DNA of 23,218 bases. Origin: Bacteroidales bacterium UBA3663 (GTDB taxonomy: Bacteria; Bacteroidota; Bacteroidia; Bacteroidales; UBA3663). The notes below the pieces were generated by a model. It saw only the letters and a list, made by a program, of their open reading frames with translations, was not told the DNA's origin and ran no database searches. Both the position numbers and the translations under genes were made by a program. The stretch spans positions 1 to 23,218 of the forward strand of contig DFJU01000038.1 in the NCBI GenBank assembly GCA_002373755.1, read 5' to 3'. Shown piece after piece: positions 1 through 7,219 of this stretch (positions are counted from its first letter, which is position 1; each line of letters starts with the position of its first letter).

Positions 1-573
1 CATCCCAACTGGAGCATGGGCGCCAAAATCACCATCGACAGCGCCACGATGATGAACAAGGGCTTTGAGATGATTGAGGCCCAGTGGCTCTTCGGCGTGC
101 CGCACGACCGCATTGAAATTGTGGTGCATCCGCAAAGCATTGTGCACTCGATGGTGCAGTTTGTCGACGGCTCGGTCAAGGCTCAGCTCGGTTTGCCCGA
201 TATGCACCTGCCCATCCGCTATGCGCTGGGGCTGCCCGGCGGGCGCCTGGCCACCGACGGCTACAAGATGACCGTCGACGATTATGCCTCGCTCACCTTT
301 GAGCGGCCCGACTTCGACAAATTCCCGCTGCTGCGCACTGCCTATGCAGCCGCCGAGGCGGGCGGCAACGCCCCGTGTGTGATGAATGCCGCCAACGAGA
401 TTGCCGTGGCCGCTTTCCTGGCCGACAGGATCTCTTTCACCCAAATTCACGAGATTATCGAAAAAACCATGGCTTGGGCACCGCGCATCGAAGCTCCCGG
501 CTACGACGACTATGTGGCGTCGAATGCCGAGTCGCGCCGTTATGCCCAGTCGCTTGTCAATCAATTTGTTTAA
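1..573 (+). CDS. dxr: 1-deoxy-D-xylulose 5-phosphate reductoisomerase, C-terminal part (5' truncated by window)
   Basis: This enzyme converts 1-deoxy-D-xylulose 5-phosphate to 2-C-methyl-D-erythritol 4-phosphate with NADPH, the committed step of the non-mevalonate isoprenoid pathway in the cytoplasm. The frame is open from base 1, so the gene starts upstream; about 190 residues are visible of a family length near 385-400. The fragment opens with HPNWSMGAKITIDSATMMNK, the family signature containing the substrate-binding His and the Asn-Lys pair. The metal-ligand Glu follows in GFEMIEA. The helical C-terminal domain (NAANEIAVAAFL) is intact up to the TAA stop. Only three bases separate it from rseP, an arrangement common in Bacteroidetes, so the two are probably co-transcribed. 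No GGCCGATG octamer occurs here, unlike the rest of the window. Confidence 0.97.
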   Translation, partial: HPNWSMGAKITIDSATMMNKGFEMIEAQWLFGVPHDRIEIVVHPQSIVHSMVQFVDGSVKAQLGLPDMHLPIRYALGLPGGRLATDGYKMTVDDYASLTFERPDFDKFPLLRTAYAAAEAGGNAPCVMNAANEIAVAAFLADRISFTQIHEIIEKTMAWAPRIEAPGYDDYVASNAESRRYAQSLVNQFV

Positions 574-576
574 GAA

Positions 577-1953
577 ATGAGTAGCACATTCTGGCTGAAA
601 GCCTTCGAAATGATTTTGGCCCTGGGCCTGCTGGTGGTCGTGCATGAGTTCGGACATTATTCGTTCTCGCGGCTGTTTGGCGTGTGGGTCGAGAAATTTT
701 ACCTCTTTTTCAATCCCTGGTTCACCATTGCCAAGTGGAAACCCCGTGCCAAGACCGACGCCGACGGCAACGAGGTGAAAACCTCGTGGCGGGCCACCGA
801 GTACGGTGTGGGCTGGCTGCCCCTGGGCGGATATTGCAAGATTGCCGGCATGATCGACGAGTCGATGGACACCGAGCAGATGCGTCAGCCTGCCAAGCCC
901 TACGAGTTCCGCGCCAAGCCCGCGTGGCAGCGCCTGTTCATCATGGTGGGCGGTGTGCTGTTCAACTTCCTGATGGCCATCGCCATCTACACGGGCATCG
1001 TCTACACCTACGGCGAGATGTTCATCAACTACACCGATGCCACCGAGGGCATGATTTACTGCGACAGTGCCCATCAGATTGGCTTCCAGGACGGCGACAT
1101 CCCCCTGGCGGTCGACGGCAAGGCGCTCACCTATTACCGTCCCGAGGACATCCAGACCATCATCATGGGGCACCGGGTGACCGTGCTGCGCAATCACCGC
1201 GACACGGTGGCCATCACCATTCCGCCAGGCTATCTGGAGGCTGCCAACAAGGATGCCGAGGCGCATCAGCCCTTCATGGACATCCGCCTGCCGGTAGTGG
1301 TGGCGCAGACGCAGCCACGCATGGGAGCCGAGGCGGCCGGAATACTGCCCGGCGACCGCATGCTCAAGGTGGCCGCCGACACCACGCCGGGCTACGACCA
1401 GTTCACCGCGGCCCTGCTCAAGCACAAGGGCACTGTGGTGCCCATGGTGGTGCAGCGTGCCGACAGCCTGCTCACCATTAACGCCCGAATCGACGAAGAC
1501 GGCAAGCTGGGCATCCTGCTCACGCAGCCCACCAAGGTCTACAACGTGGTGGTGAAGCACTACAACATCTTCCAGTCGGTGCCCCGCGGCATCCAGATGG
1601 GATGGGACAAACTCGTGGCCTACGTCAAGCAGCTCAAGGTCATCTTCACTCCCGAGGGTGCCAAGAGCCTGGGCGGCTTCGGTGCCATCGGCAGCATCTT
1701 CCCCGACACGTGGAACTGGCTCGACTTCTGGAGCATCACAGCCTTCCTGAGCGTGATTCTCGCCGTGATGAACATCCTGCCCATCCCGGCGCTCGACGGC
1801 GGCCATGTGCTGTTCCTTCTGTGGGAAATCATCACCGGCCGCCAGCCCAGCGACAAGTTCCTCGAGCACGCCCAGATGGTGGGCATGGCTCTGCTGCTGG
1901 CCCTGCTGCTTTTTGCCAACGGCAACGACATCTACCGCTATTTCTTTAAATGA
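577..1953 (+). CDS. rseP: RseP-type site-2 zinc metalloprotease (M50)
   Basis: This is a polytopic intramembrane protease of the RseP family, which cuts membrane-bound substrates such as anti-sigma factors and leftover signal peptides. The zinc motif HEFGH lies at residues 23-27 inside the first hydrophobic segment. The second active-site motif, in the last membrane region, is NILPIPALDGGH (Asn 399, Leu-Asp-Gly 406-408). Between them are membrane segments (FIMVGGVLFNFLMAIAIYTG) and a periplasmic stretch that looks like two PDZ-type domains, each with a GxxxGD-like turn (IGFQDGD, AGILPGD). The length of 458 residues matches Bacteroidetes members. It starts three bases after dxr, and its TGA overlaps an ATG of the next gene as ATGA, suggesting translational coupling. 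The actual substrate in this organism cannot be read from the window. Confidence 0.95.
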   Translation: MSSTFWLKAFEMILALGLLVVVHEFGHYSFSRLFGVWVEKFYLFFNPWFTIAKWKPRAKTDADGNEVKTSWRATEYGVGWLPLGGYCKIAGMIDESMDTEQMRQPAKPYEFRAKPAWQRLFIMVGGVLFNFLMAIAIYTGIVYTYGEMFINYTDATEGMIYCDSAHQIGFQDGDIPLAVDGKALTYYRPEDIQTIIMGHRVTVLRNHRDTVAITIPPGYLEAANKDAEAHQPFMDIRLPVVVAQTQPRMGAEAAGILPGDRMLKVAADTTPGYDQFTAALLKHKGTVVPMVVQRADSLLTINARIDEDGKLGILLTQPTKVYNVVVKHYNIFQSVPRGIQMGWDKLVAYVKQLKVIFTPEGAKSLGGFGAIGSIFPDTWNWLDFWSITAFLSVILAVMNILPIPALDGGHVLFLLWEIITGRQPSDKFLEHAQMVGMALLLALLLFANGNDIYRYFFK

Positions 1954-1964
1954 CTTTCCGCGTT

Positions 1965-3152
1965 ATGGCTACTTATAAAACCATCACTTTGCGCCGCGGC
2001 AAGGAGGAATCGCTCCAGCGCTTCCACCCCTGGGTGTTCTCGGGCGCTATCGACCATGCCGACCCCGCCATCGAAGAGGGCGACCTGGTCACCGTCTACA
2101 CCCACGACGGCACGCTCGTGGGCAACGGCCACTATCAGATAGGCAGCATCGCCGTGCGCATGCTCACTTTCGACGACACGCCCGTCGACGACGATTTCTA
2201 CGCCGCACGCCTTGCCCGGGCCTTCGCCGTGCGCCAGGCGCTGCAACTCATCCGCCCCGACAACAACGCCTTCCGCCTGGTGCATGGCGAGGGCGACTTC
2301 CTGCCGGGCCTTGTGGTCGACATCTACGGCCACACCGCCGTGCTGCAGGCCCACTCGCCGGGCATGCACTTTGCCCGCGCCGCCATCGCCCGCGCACTCA
2401 CCGCTCTGCCGGACGGCTTGGTGCAGAACGTTTACTACAAGAGTGAGACCACACTGCCCTTCAAGGCCCAGCTCGACCCGCAGAACGACTACATCATAGG
2501 CAGCTACGACACCGACATCGCCATGGAGAACGGCCTGCGATTCCACGTCGACTGGCTCAAGGGCCAGAAGACCGGATTCTTCGTCGACCAGCGCGAGAAC
2601 CGCGCTCTGCTCGAGCGTTACGCCCGTGGCCGCCGCGTGCTCAACATGTTTTGCTACACCGGCGGATTTTCCTTCTACGCCATGCGGGGCGGGGCAGTGG
2701 CCGTTCATTCGGTCGACAGCAGTGCCAAGGCCATCCGCCTCACCGATGCCAACGTGGAGTTGAACTTCCCCGGCGACCCGCGCCACACTTCCAGTGCCGA
2801 CGACGCTTTCCGCTTCCTCGATGCCATGCCCGCCGCGGCCTACGACCTCATCATCCTCGACCCGCCGGCCTTCGCCAAGCACAAGAACGTCCTGCGCAAT
2901 GCCCTACGCGGCTATCAGCGCCTAAATGCCAAGGCTCTGGAGAAGATTCGTCCGGGCGGCATCCTCTTCACCTTCTCATGCAGTCAGGTGGTCACTAAGG
3001 ACGACTTCCGTTGCGCCGTCTTCTCGGCCGCAGCCCAGACGGGACGCCGCGTGCGCATCCTCCATCAGTTGCACCAACCTGCCGACCACCCTATCAATAT
3101 CTACCACCCCGAGGGCGAGTACCTGAAGGGATTGGTGCTGTATGTCGAGTAA
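1965..3152 (+). CDS. rlmI: RlmI-like 23S rRNA (cytosine-5) methyltransferase
   Basis: This is a class I S-adenosylmethionine-dependent rRNA methyltransferase of the RlmI type (E. coli RlmI makes m5C1962 in 23S rRNA). An N-terminal PUA-like RNA-binding domain (about residues 1-80, RFHPWVFSGAID) is followed by the motif RLVHGEGDFLPGLVVDIYG. The Rossmann methyltransferase domain contains KTGFFVDQRENR, the SAM loop NMFCYTGGFSFYA (from residue about 227), motif IV ILDPPAF (Asp 299) and a Cys in TFSCSQVV (Cys 339), the usual place for the m5C nucleophile. I chose the ATG at 1965 (MATYKT) because family N-termini begin about ten residues before GKEESL. The ATG at 1950, overlapping the rseP stop, is an alternative that adds five residues. 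The exact target base is inferred from the family. Confidence 0.9.
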   Translation: MATYKTITLRRGKEESLQRFHPWVFSGAIDHADPAIEEGDLVTVYTHDGTLVGNGHYQIGSIAVRMLTFDDTPVDDDFYAARLARAFAVRQALQLIRPDNNAFRLVHGEGDFLPGLVVDIYGHTAVLQAHSPGMHFARAAIARALTALPDGLVQNVYYKSETTLPFKAQLDPQNDYIIGSYDTDIAMENGLRFHVDWLKGQKTGFFVDQRENRALLERYARGRRVLNMFCYTGGFSFYAMRGGAVAVHSVDSSAKAIRLTDANVELNFPGDPRHTSSADDAFRFLDAMPAAAYDLIILDPPAFAKHKNVLRNALRGYQRLNAKALEKIRPGGILFTFSCSQVVTKDDFRCAVFSAAAQTGRRVRILHQLHQPADHPINIYHPEGEYLKGLVLYVE

Positions 3153-3160
3153 GACTATTA

Positions 3161-3364
3161 GGAGTTAACGGGAGTTATCGCTTCGCGTGGGGAGTTAACA
3201 GCCTAAGGCTGAGGAGTTAACGGACAAATGTTGAAGCATGCCGACATCCATGTTGTTAATAGACATCTTCAAGAACCAGTTCGGTAACACCCATAGAATT
3301 CTTGCGAGAGAAATAACAAACGTCCGTTAACTCCGGCTAACTCCTGTTAACTCCCATTAAATCC
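3161..3364. repeat. Nested inverted repeat of GGAGTTAAC units filling the rlmI-folA gap
   Basis: The 306-bp gap 3153-3458 has no convincing gene. GGAGTTAAC-like units occur at 3161, 3171 (GGAGTTATC), 3191 and 3213 on the left. Reverse-complement units lie at about 3322-3334, 3335-3344 and 3345-3355 on the right. Two pairs are perfect: 3190-3201 with 3344-3355 (12 bp) and 3213-3225 with 3322-3334 (13 bp). A palindrome-like GCCTAAGGC lies at 3201-3209. The roughly 96-bp centre (3226-3321) has no recognisable coding content. From 3365 to 3458 the sequence is A-rich and must contain the folA promoter, but I see no good TAnnTTTG box. The arrangement resembles a small non-autonomous or hairpin repeat. 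Confidence 0.75.
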
Positions 3365-3458
3365 TAAAATAAACCTCATAACCTCAAAACCTTACACAAA
3401 ATAAAATAAAATCCGGTTTCCTCCGTTCTATATTGAATTATCCGCAAAACGACGAACA

Positions 3459-3941
3459 ATGAACATCATCGTAGCAGCATCCGAAAACAACGTCATCGGC
3501 AACAAGGGCACGATGCCTTGGCACCTGTCGGCCGACCTCAAATATTTCAAGCAGACCACCATGGGCCACGCCGTCATCATGGGGCGGAAGACGTTCCAGA
3601 GCATCGGCCGTGCACTGCCCGGAAGGCGCAACATCGTCATCACCCGTCAGCCGGATTTCGTGGCACCCGAAGGCGTCGAGGTGTTCGGTTCGTTGGCCGA
3701 TGCCATTGCAGCCGCACCCGATGACGCGTTCGTGATTGGCGGCGGCGAAATCTACAATCAGGCGTGGGCGTTGGCCGATGCCTATTACGTCACGCGCGTC
3801 CACACGACGATTGCCGAGTTCGACACGACGATTCCGCCCGTGCCCGCCGGTTGCGAGCTGATCAAGAGCGAATCGGTGTCGGCCGATGAAAAAAACGACT
3901 TCGACGTGACGTTCGAGGTGTGGAAGCGAGTGAAGAAATAA
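3459..3941 (+). CDS. folA: Dihydrofolate reductase
   Basis: It reduces 7,8-dihydrofolate to tetrahydrofolate with NADPH, supplying one-carbon carriers for thymidylate, purine and methionine synthesis; it is also the target of trimethoprim. The 160-residue length is typical. Visible signatures are the N-terminal strand MNIIVAASENNVIG, the Met20-type loop ending in MPWHL, the catalytic acid Asp 26 in SADLKYFK, the cofactor-binding MGRKTFQSIG, and the GGGEIYNQA motif near the C-terminus. In many Bacteroidetes folA follows thyA, but here the upstream neighbour is the RNA methyltransferase and thyA is not in the window. The end (KRVKK then TAA) lies in a 25-bp repeat also found at 12933. It may share a transcript with the glycosyltransferases 26 bases downstream. 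Confidence 0.96.
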   Translation: MNIIVAASENNVIGNKGTMPWHLSADLKYFKQTTMGHAVIMGRKTFQSIGRALPGRRNIVITRQPDFVAPEGVEVFGSLADAIAAAPDDAFVIGGGEIYNQAWALADAYYVTRVHTTIAEFDTTIPPVPAGCELIKSESVSADEKNDFDVTFEVWKRVKK

Positions 3942-3959
3942 GAATTAAGAAACAAGAGT
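3935..3959 (+). repeat. 25-bp AAGAATTAAG-type repeat, copy 1
   Basis: The stretch GAAATAAGAATTAAGAAA followed by YAAGAGT occurs here and at 12933-12957 with a single mismatch (C here, T there). This copy spans the folA stop codon (TAA 3939-3941) and the short spacer before the next gene. A related but shorter stretch (GAAGAAATAAGAG) spans the stop of the YfhO-family gene near 9657. Confidence 0.7.
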
Positions 3960-3967
3960 CAAGGGTT

Positions 3968-5173
3968 GTGAGCCATTCAGCAAAAGATTTTCTGGCCTAT
4001 GCCGTCTGCTATGCCATCTGGCCGTTTTCCTATCTCATGCCGAGGTCGGAGCGCATTTTGGCATTCGGTGCTATGCGCGGTGCCTTTTCCGACAATCCGA
4101 AGTACCTTTTCCTCTGGGCGGCGCAACACCTGCCCGGACGCAAGGTGGTTTGGCTTTCGGCCGATGCCGCAGCTGTCCGCGAAGTGCGCTCAATCGGCTT
4201 TGAGGCATATCGGATTCCGTCGCTACGCGGTTTTTGGTATGCCTTGCGCGCTGGCTATTGGTTCATCAACTGCTACACGTCCGACATCCTCTTCTGCCTT
4301 GCCGGACGAACTCGCGTAGTGAACCTGTGGCATGGCGTTGGCTGCAAGCAGATCGAGTTCGGCATCACGCAAGGGGTGTTGGCCAAGCGCTACGTCGATC
4401 GTGACTTCTGGGAGTGCTTCTACCATCCCGCCTGTTTCCGTCGGCCGGACTGGTTCCTCTCGACGAGCGATTTCTTCGACGGGCATTTCTCTCGCGCGTT
4501 CCGCATCGGCCGCGAACGTTGCATCCGTGCCGGCTATCCGCGCAATATGTTCTTGACGGCCGATGTCGCATCGGCCACAGACTTCGTGCAACGGTTCACG
4601 CATGGCGGCGAGACGGAACTCGTCGAGCGCATAAAGCCGTTTGCCAAGGTCTTCCTCTATATGCCGACGTGGCGCGAGTCGCAGCGCGACAGTTTCACCA
4701 GCGGATTCGACCTGCCGCGCCTCAACGAATGTCTGCGCGAACAGAATGCCGTCGCCCTGATGAAGCCGCATCCGAACACGCGGGTCGATGCATCGGCCAC
4801 CTTCTCGAACCTGTTTTTTGTGCCGTCGGCCATCGACATCTACAGCATTCTGCCCTTCACCGACGTGCTCATAACCGACTATTCGGGCATTCTCTACGAC
4901 TATCTGCTCATGCCGGGCAAGGACGTCATCCTTTACTTCTACGACTACGACGAGTATGTGGCCGACCGCGAACTGTGCCAGCCCATCCGTGGCAATGTGG
5001 CGGGCCGCGAGGTCACGACGTTCGATGCGCTTATCGACTGCATCCGCACTGGCAACTACGCGATGGACGAGGCCGAACGGGCCCGTATCGTGAGCAAATT
5101 CTGGTCGGACACCGACGCTGCGACATCGGCCGAGACCATCATGAAAGCGTTGAACCTTGTTGAAAAACCGTGA
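3968..5173 (+). CDS. CDP-glycerol:poly(glycerophosphate) glycerophosphotransferase family protein (TagB/TagF-like)
   Basis: Members of this family (Pfam Glyphos_transf) transfer glycerol- or ribitol-phosphate from a CDP-activated donor to a growing glycan; Gram-negative members decorate capsules or O-antigens. Family signatures are NLWHGVGCKQIEFG, with the catalytic-type His near residue 122, FLYMPTWRES in the middle, MKPHPN, and TDYSGILYDYLL with Asp near 304, followed by YDYDEY. The central and C-terminal parts look complete, at about 401 residues. The frame runs back without an ATG: the first in-frame starts are GTG at 3920 (inside folA) and GTG at 3968 (MSHSAKDFLAY). I chose 3968 because residues before it would be encoded by the AAGAATTAAG repeat. 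The true donor sugar or polyol is unknown. Three bases separate it from the next gene. Confidence 0.85.
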   Translation: MSHSAKDFLAYAVCYAIWPFSYLMPRSERILAFGAMRGAFSDNPKYLFLWAAQHLPGRKVVWLSADAAAVREVRSIGFEAYRIPSLRGFWYALRAGYWFINCYTSDILFCLAGRTRVVNLWHGVGCKQIEFGITQGVLAKRYVDRDFWECFYHPACFRRPDWFLSTSDFFDGHFSRAFRIGRERCIRAGYPRNMFLTADVASATDFVQRFTHGGETELVERIKPFAKVFLYMPTWRESQRDSFTSGFDLPRLNECLREQNAVALMKPHPNTRVDASATFSNLFFVPSAIDIYSILPFTDVLITDYSGILYDYLLMPGKDVILYFYDYDEYVADRELCQPIRGNVAGREVTTFDALIDCIRTGNYAMDEAERARIVSKFWSDTDAATSAETIMKALNLVEKP

Positions 5174-5176
5174 ATT

Positions 5177-6097
5177 ATGCGACCTCTGACCACCTACCTC
5201 AAAATCCTCCGCACCAAGGGCCTGCGCTACTCCATTCAGGAGGGGTGGCGCGCCGTGTGGCCGCTGTGGTTCACGACCGACAAGGCTGTCAAGGACATTA
5301 TCCACCAGCAGCGCACGTGTGCCATGCTGCGACGCAAATATCTGCGCTACGCGACTGATTTCGATGAGGTTACGGCCGATGCCACAGTGCCGCGCATCAT
5401 CTGGATCTGCTGGTTGCAGGGCTTGGCCGATGCGCCTGCCATCGTACAGCGATGCGTCAAGTCGGTGCGCGACAATTGTCCGACGTTTGAGGTGCGCATC
5501 CTCACCGATGGGAACATGCTCGACTACGTGGACATTCCGGCCGACATCATCGCGCGCTGGCGCAGCGGACGGATGCCATTCGCCCACTTCAGCGACATCC
5601 TGCGCGTATCGCTGCTGGCACAACATGGCGGCATCTGGATGGATGCGACCGTGCTGATGACAGGCCCGATGCCCGACTACGTGACCCAGGGGCCGCTCTT
5701 CATGTTCCGCTCGTCGTGGCTTGATGCCAGTCCGCACGTGGGCAGCAACTGGATGCTTGCGGCATCGGCCAACCACCCCGTGATGCGCAACATGCGCGCC
5801 GTGCTCATCGAATATTGGCGTCACGAGGGCTACCTGCGCGACTACCTCATCTTCCACGACCTGCTCGCCGTGATGTACGCCGGCCACGCACAGACGCGCC
5901 GCTGCATCGACGCCATGCCCTACGTCTGCAACGCCGACCCGCACACGCTCGTCAACCGCCTGTTCGAGCCGTGGAGCGAGGCACTCTGGAGCGATGTCTG
6001 CCGCGTGTCGGCCATCCACAAACTGTCGTACAAGCTCGACCCGCAAAAGACCGCCAACGCCGTCGGGACGCTCTACAACCACATTCTTGGCCAATGA
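5177..6097 (+). CDS. Capsular polysaccharide synthesis family glycosyltransferase (Caps_synth, GT32-like)
   Basis: This is a 306-residue protein of the capsular polysaccharide synthesis / GT32-like group, expected to transfer a sugar from a nucleotide donor on the cytoplasmic side. The opening of the catalytic fold is RIIWICWLQG near residues 73-82. The diagnostic motif is FSDILRVSLLAQHGGIWMDA, with Asp 140 and the metal-binding-type Asp 156 in DAT, equivalent to the SD-R-L-GG-D arrangement of GT32 enzymes. No signal peptide or clear membrane segment is seen. Its stop overlaps the start of the next GT gene (ATGA at 6094-6097), so the three glycosyltransferase-like genes 3968-7026 look like one operon. 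Donor and acceptor specificity cannot be inferred. Confidence 0.85.
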   Translation: MRPLTTYLKILRTKGLRYSIQEGWRAVWPLWFTTDKAVKDIIHQQRTCAMLRRKYLRYATDFDEVTADATVPRIIWICWLQGLADAPAIVQRCVKSVRDNCPTFEVRILTDGNMLDYVDIPADIIARWRSGRMPFAHFSDILRVSLLAQHGGIWMDATVLMTGPMPDYVTQGPLFMFRSSWLDASPHVGSNWMLAASANHPVMRNMRAVLIEYWRHEGYLRDYLIFHDLLAVMYAGHAQTRRCIDAMPYVCNADPHTLVNRLFEPWSEALWSDVCRVSAIHKLSYKLDPQKTANAVGTLYNHILGQ

Positions 6098-7026
6098 AAA
6101 TCAGCATCGTCATCTGCACCTACAACCGTGCACAGTACATCGGACACACCCTCGATTGTCTTGCGGCCAATGCCATAGACGGCATCGGCGAGGTGCTCCT
6201 CATCGACAACAACAGCACCGATGCCACGGCCGACATCTGCCGCCGCTTTGCCGAGTCGCATCCGTCGTTCCCGTTTCGCTACGTGGTCGAGACGGCGCAG
6301 GGGTTGTCGCACGCGCGTAACCGAGGTCTGGCCGAGGCCGCAGGCGAGTGGGTCGTGTTTCTGGACGACGATGCCTTCGTCACGGCCGACTACGTTGCCC
6401 GGCTGTCGGGTCACATCGGCCGTCAACCCGCGATGGATGCCTTCGGAGGCCGCATCGACCCACTTTACGAGAGCGGCGCTGAGCCGGCGTGGATGTCGCC
6501 GTGGGCCTATTCGTGGGTGTCGGCCATCAATCTGGGCGATGCCGTCCGGCCGATGCAGGGCAAGACGTTCCCGATCGGTGCCAATATGGGTGTGCGCCGC
6601 GACCTGGCATTGGCCGTGGGCGGATTCAACACGCAGCTGGGACGCAGCGGCAAGAACACGATGGCCGGCGAGGAGAAGGACTTCTTCAACCGCATCCGCG
6701 AGCGTGGCGGCCGGATTCTTTACCTGCCCGACGTGCGCGTCCAGCACTGCATTCCACCATCGCGCACCTCGCTCGACTTCATCGCGCGGCTGGGTGACGG
6801 AGTGGGCGCAAGCGAACGTTATCGGACGAAAAACATCGGCCAATGCGCCTATTTCAAGCGGTTGGCGGCCGAGGGCGTCAAGTGGGCTGCCACGTGCCTT
6901 TTGTGGCTGCGCTACGCGATTGTCGGCCAACGGATTAAGGGCACGGCGCTCGTGAAGTTCCGCTGGCACGTGACGAAAGCGTTGGCCCCACCCCCGACCC
7001 CTCCACAAGGGAGGGGCGTGGAATGA
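6094..7026 (+). CDS. GT2 family glycosyltransferase with repeat-encoded C-terminal tail
   Basis: This is an inverting, GT-A fold glycosyltransferase of family 2. The N-terminus MKISIVICTYNRAQY begins the nucleotide-binding fold, IDNNSTDAT follows, the metal/donor motif is FLDDDAF (Asp 91-93), and AGEEKDFFNRIRERGG is the ED-type catalytic region near residue 190. The start ATG overlaps the stop of the preceding gene. The last 12 residues (PPPTPPQGRGVE, from residue 299) and the approach to the TGA are encoded by a GC-rich hairpin repeat (6986-7022) and are unlikely to belong to the ancestral protein, whose fold appears to end around FRWHVTKAL. It sits in the glycan-assembly operon; substrate unknown. 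Confidence 0.88.
   Translation: MKISIVICTYNRAQYIGHTLDCLAANAIDGIGEVLLIDNNSTDATADICRRFAESHPSFPFRYVVETAQGLSHARNRGLAEAAGEWVVFLDDDAFVTADYVARLSGHIGRQPAMDAFGGRIDPLYESGAEPAWMSPWAYSWVSAINLGDAVRPMQGKTFPIGANMGVRRDLALAVGGFNTQLGRSGKNTMAGEEKDFFNRIRERGGRILYLPDVRVQHCIPPSRTSLDFIARLGDGVGASERYRTKNIGQCAYFKRLAAEGVKWAATCLLWLRYAIVGQRIKGTALVKFRWHVTKALAPPPTPPQGRGVE
6986..7022 (-). repeat. GC-rich hairpin repeat, copy D (divergent), inside the 3' end of a CDS
   Basis: A run of C-rich sequence (CCCCACCCCCGA) is followed by a short hairpin, CCCCTCC-acaag-GGAGGGG. The layout matches the reverse complement of the elements at 7098, 15538 and 19791, though the sequence has diverged. It is translated as a Pro-rich then Gly/Arg tail by the GT2 gene and lies only 75 bases before copy A, which is in the opposite orientation. 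Confidence 0.6.
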
Positions 7027-7097
7027 ATCGGTAGACAAGAAGCATCGGAAAAAAAAATCAAGAATTTGAGAATGAATATTGACATAAATATGTAATC

Positions 7098-7204
7098 ACT
7101 CCCTTCCCCTATACAACGGGGTCCTCGCAGCGAATAGAAAGATTGATAATCTTTCAGCGAGAAGACGAAGCTTTAGCTGAGGGGCAGGGTTGGGGTTAGG
7201 GTCT
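7098..7204 (+). repeat. Dispersed hairpin repeat, long form, copy A
   Basis: This is a roughly 107-bp element starting ACTCCCTTCCCCT and ending GGGGTTAGGGTCT. It carries an internal module with the perfect hairpin GAAAGATT-gat-AATCTTTC (7137-7155) and the flanking pair CTCGC/GCGAG. It is almost identical to copy B (15538-15645), with only a few differences. It ends 15 bases before the YfhO-family start codon. The rest of the gap 7027-7219 is AT-rich with no gene. Confidence 0.85.
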
Positions 7205-7219
7205 TAATCTTTACACAAA

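Noticed and set aside
957-1481. A frameshift in the periplasmic part of rseP
   Set aside because: The frame is continuous from the HEFGH motif to the LDG motif and the length fits the family.
1938-2882. A 314-codon open frame on the - strand opposite rlmI
   Set aside because: Same shadow effect; the + strand reading has all RlmI motifs, and the antisense protein resembles nothing I recognise.
3226-3321. A possible 19-codon peptide (starting MLKHADIHVV) in the centre of the GGAGTTAAC repeat
   Set aside because: Too short, no ribosome-binding or family support, and the reverse strand is equally open.
4223-6094. A long open frame of 623 codons on the - strand opposite two glycosyltransferase genes
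   Set aside because: It is antisense to genes with clear family motifs, has no recognisable domain and an Arg/His/Val/Asp-heavy composition typical of the shadow frame of GC-rich codons.
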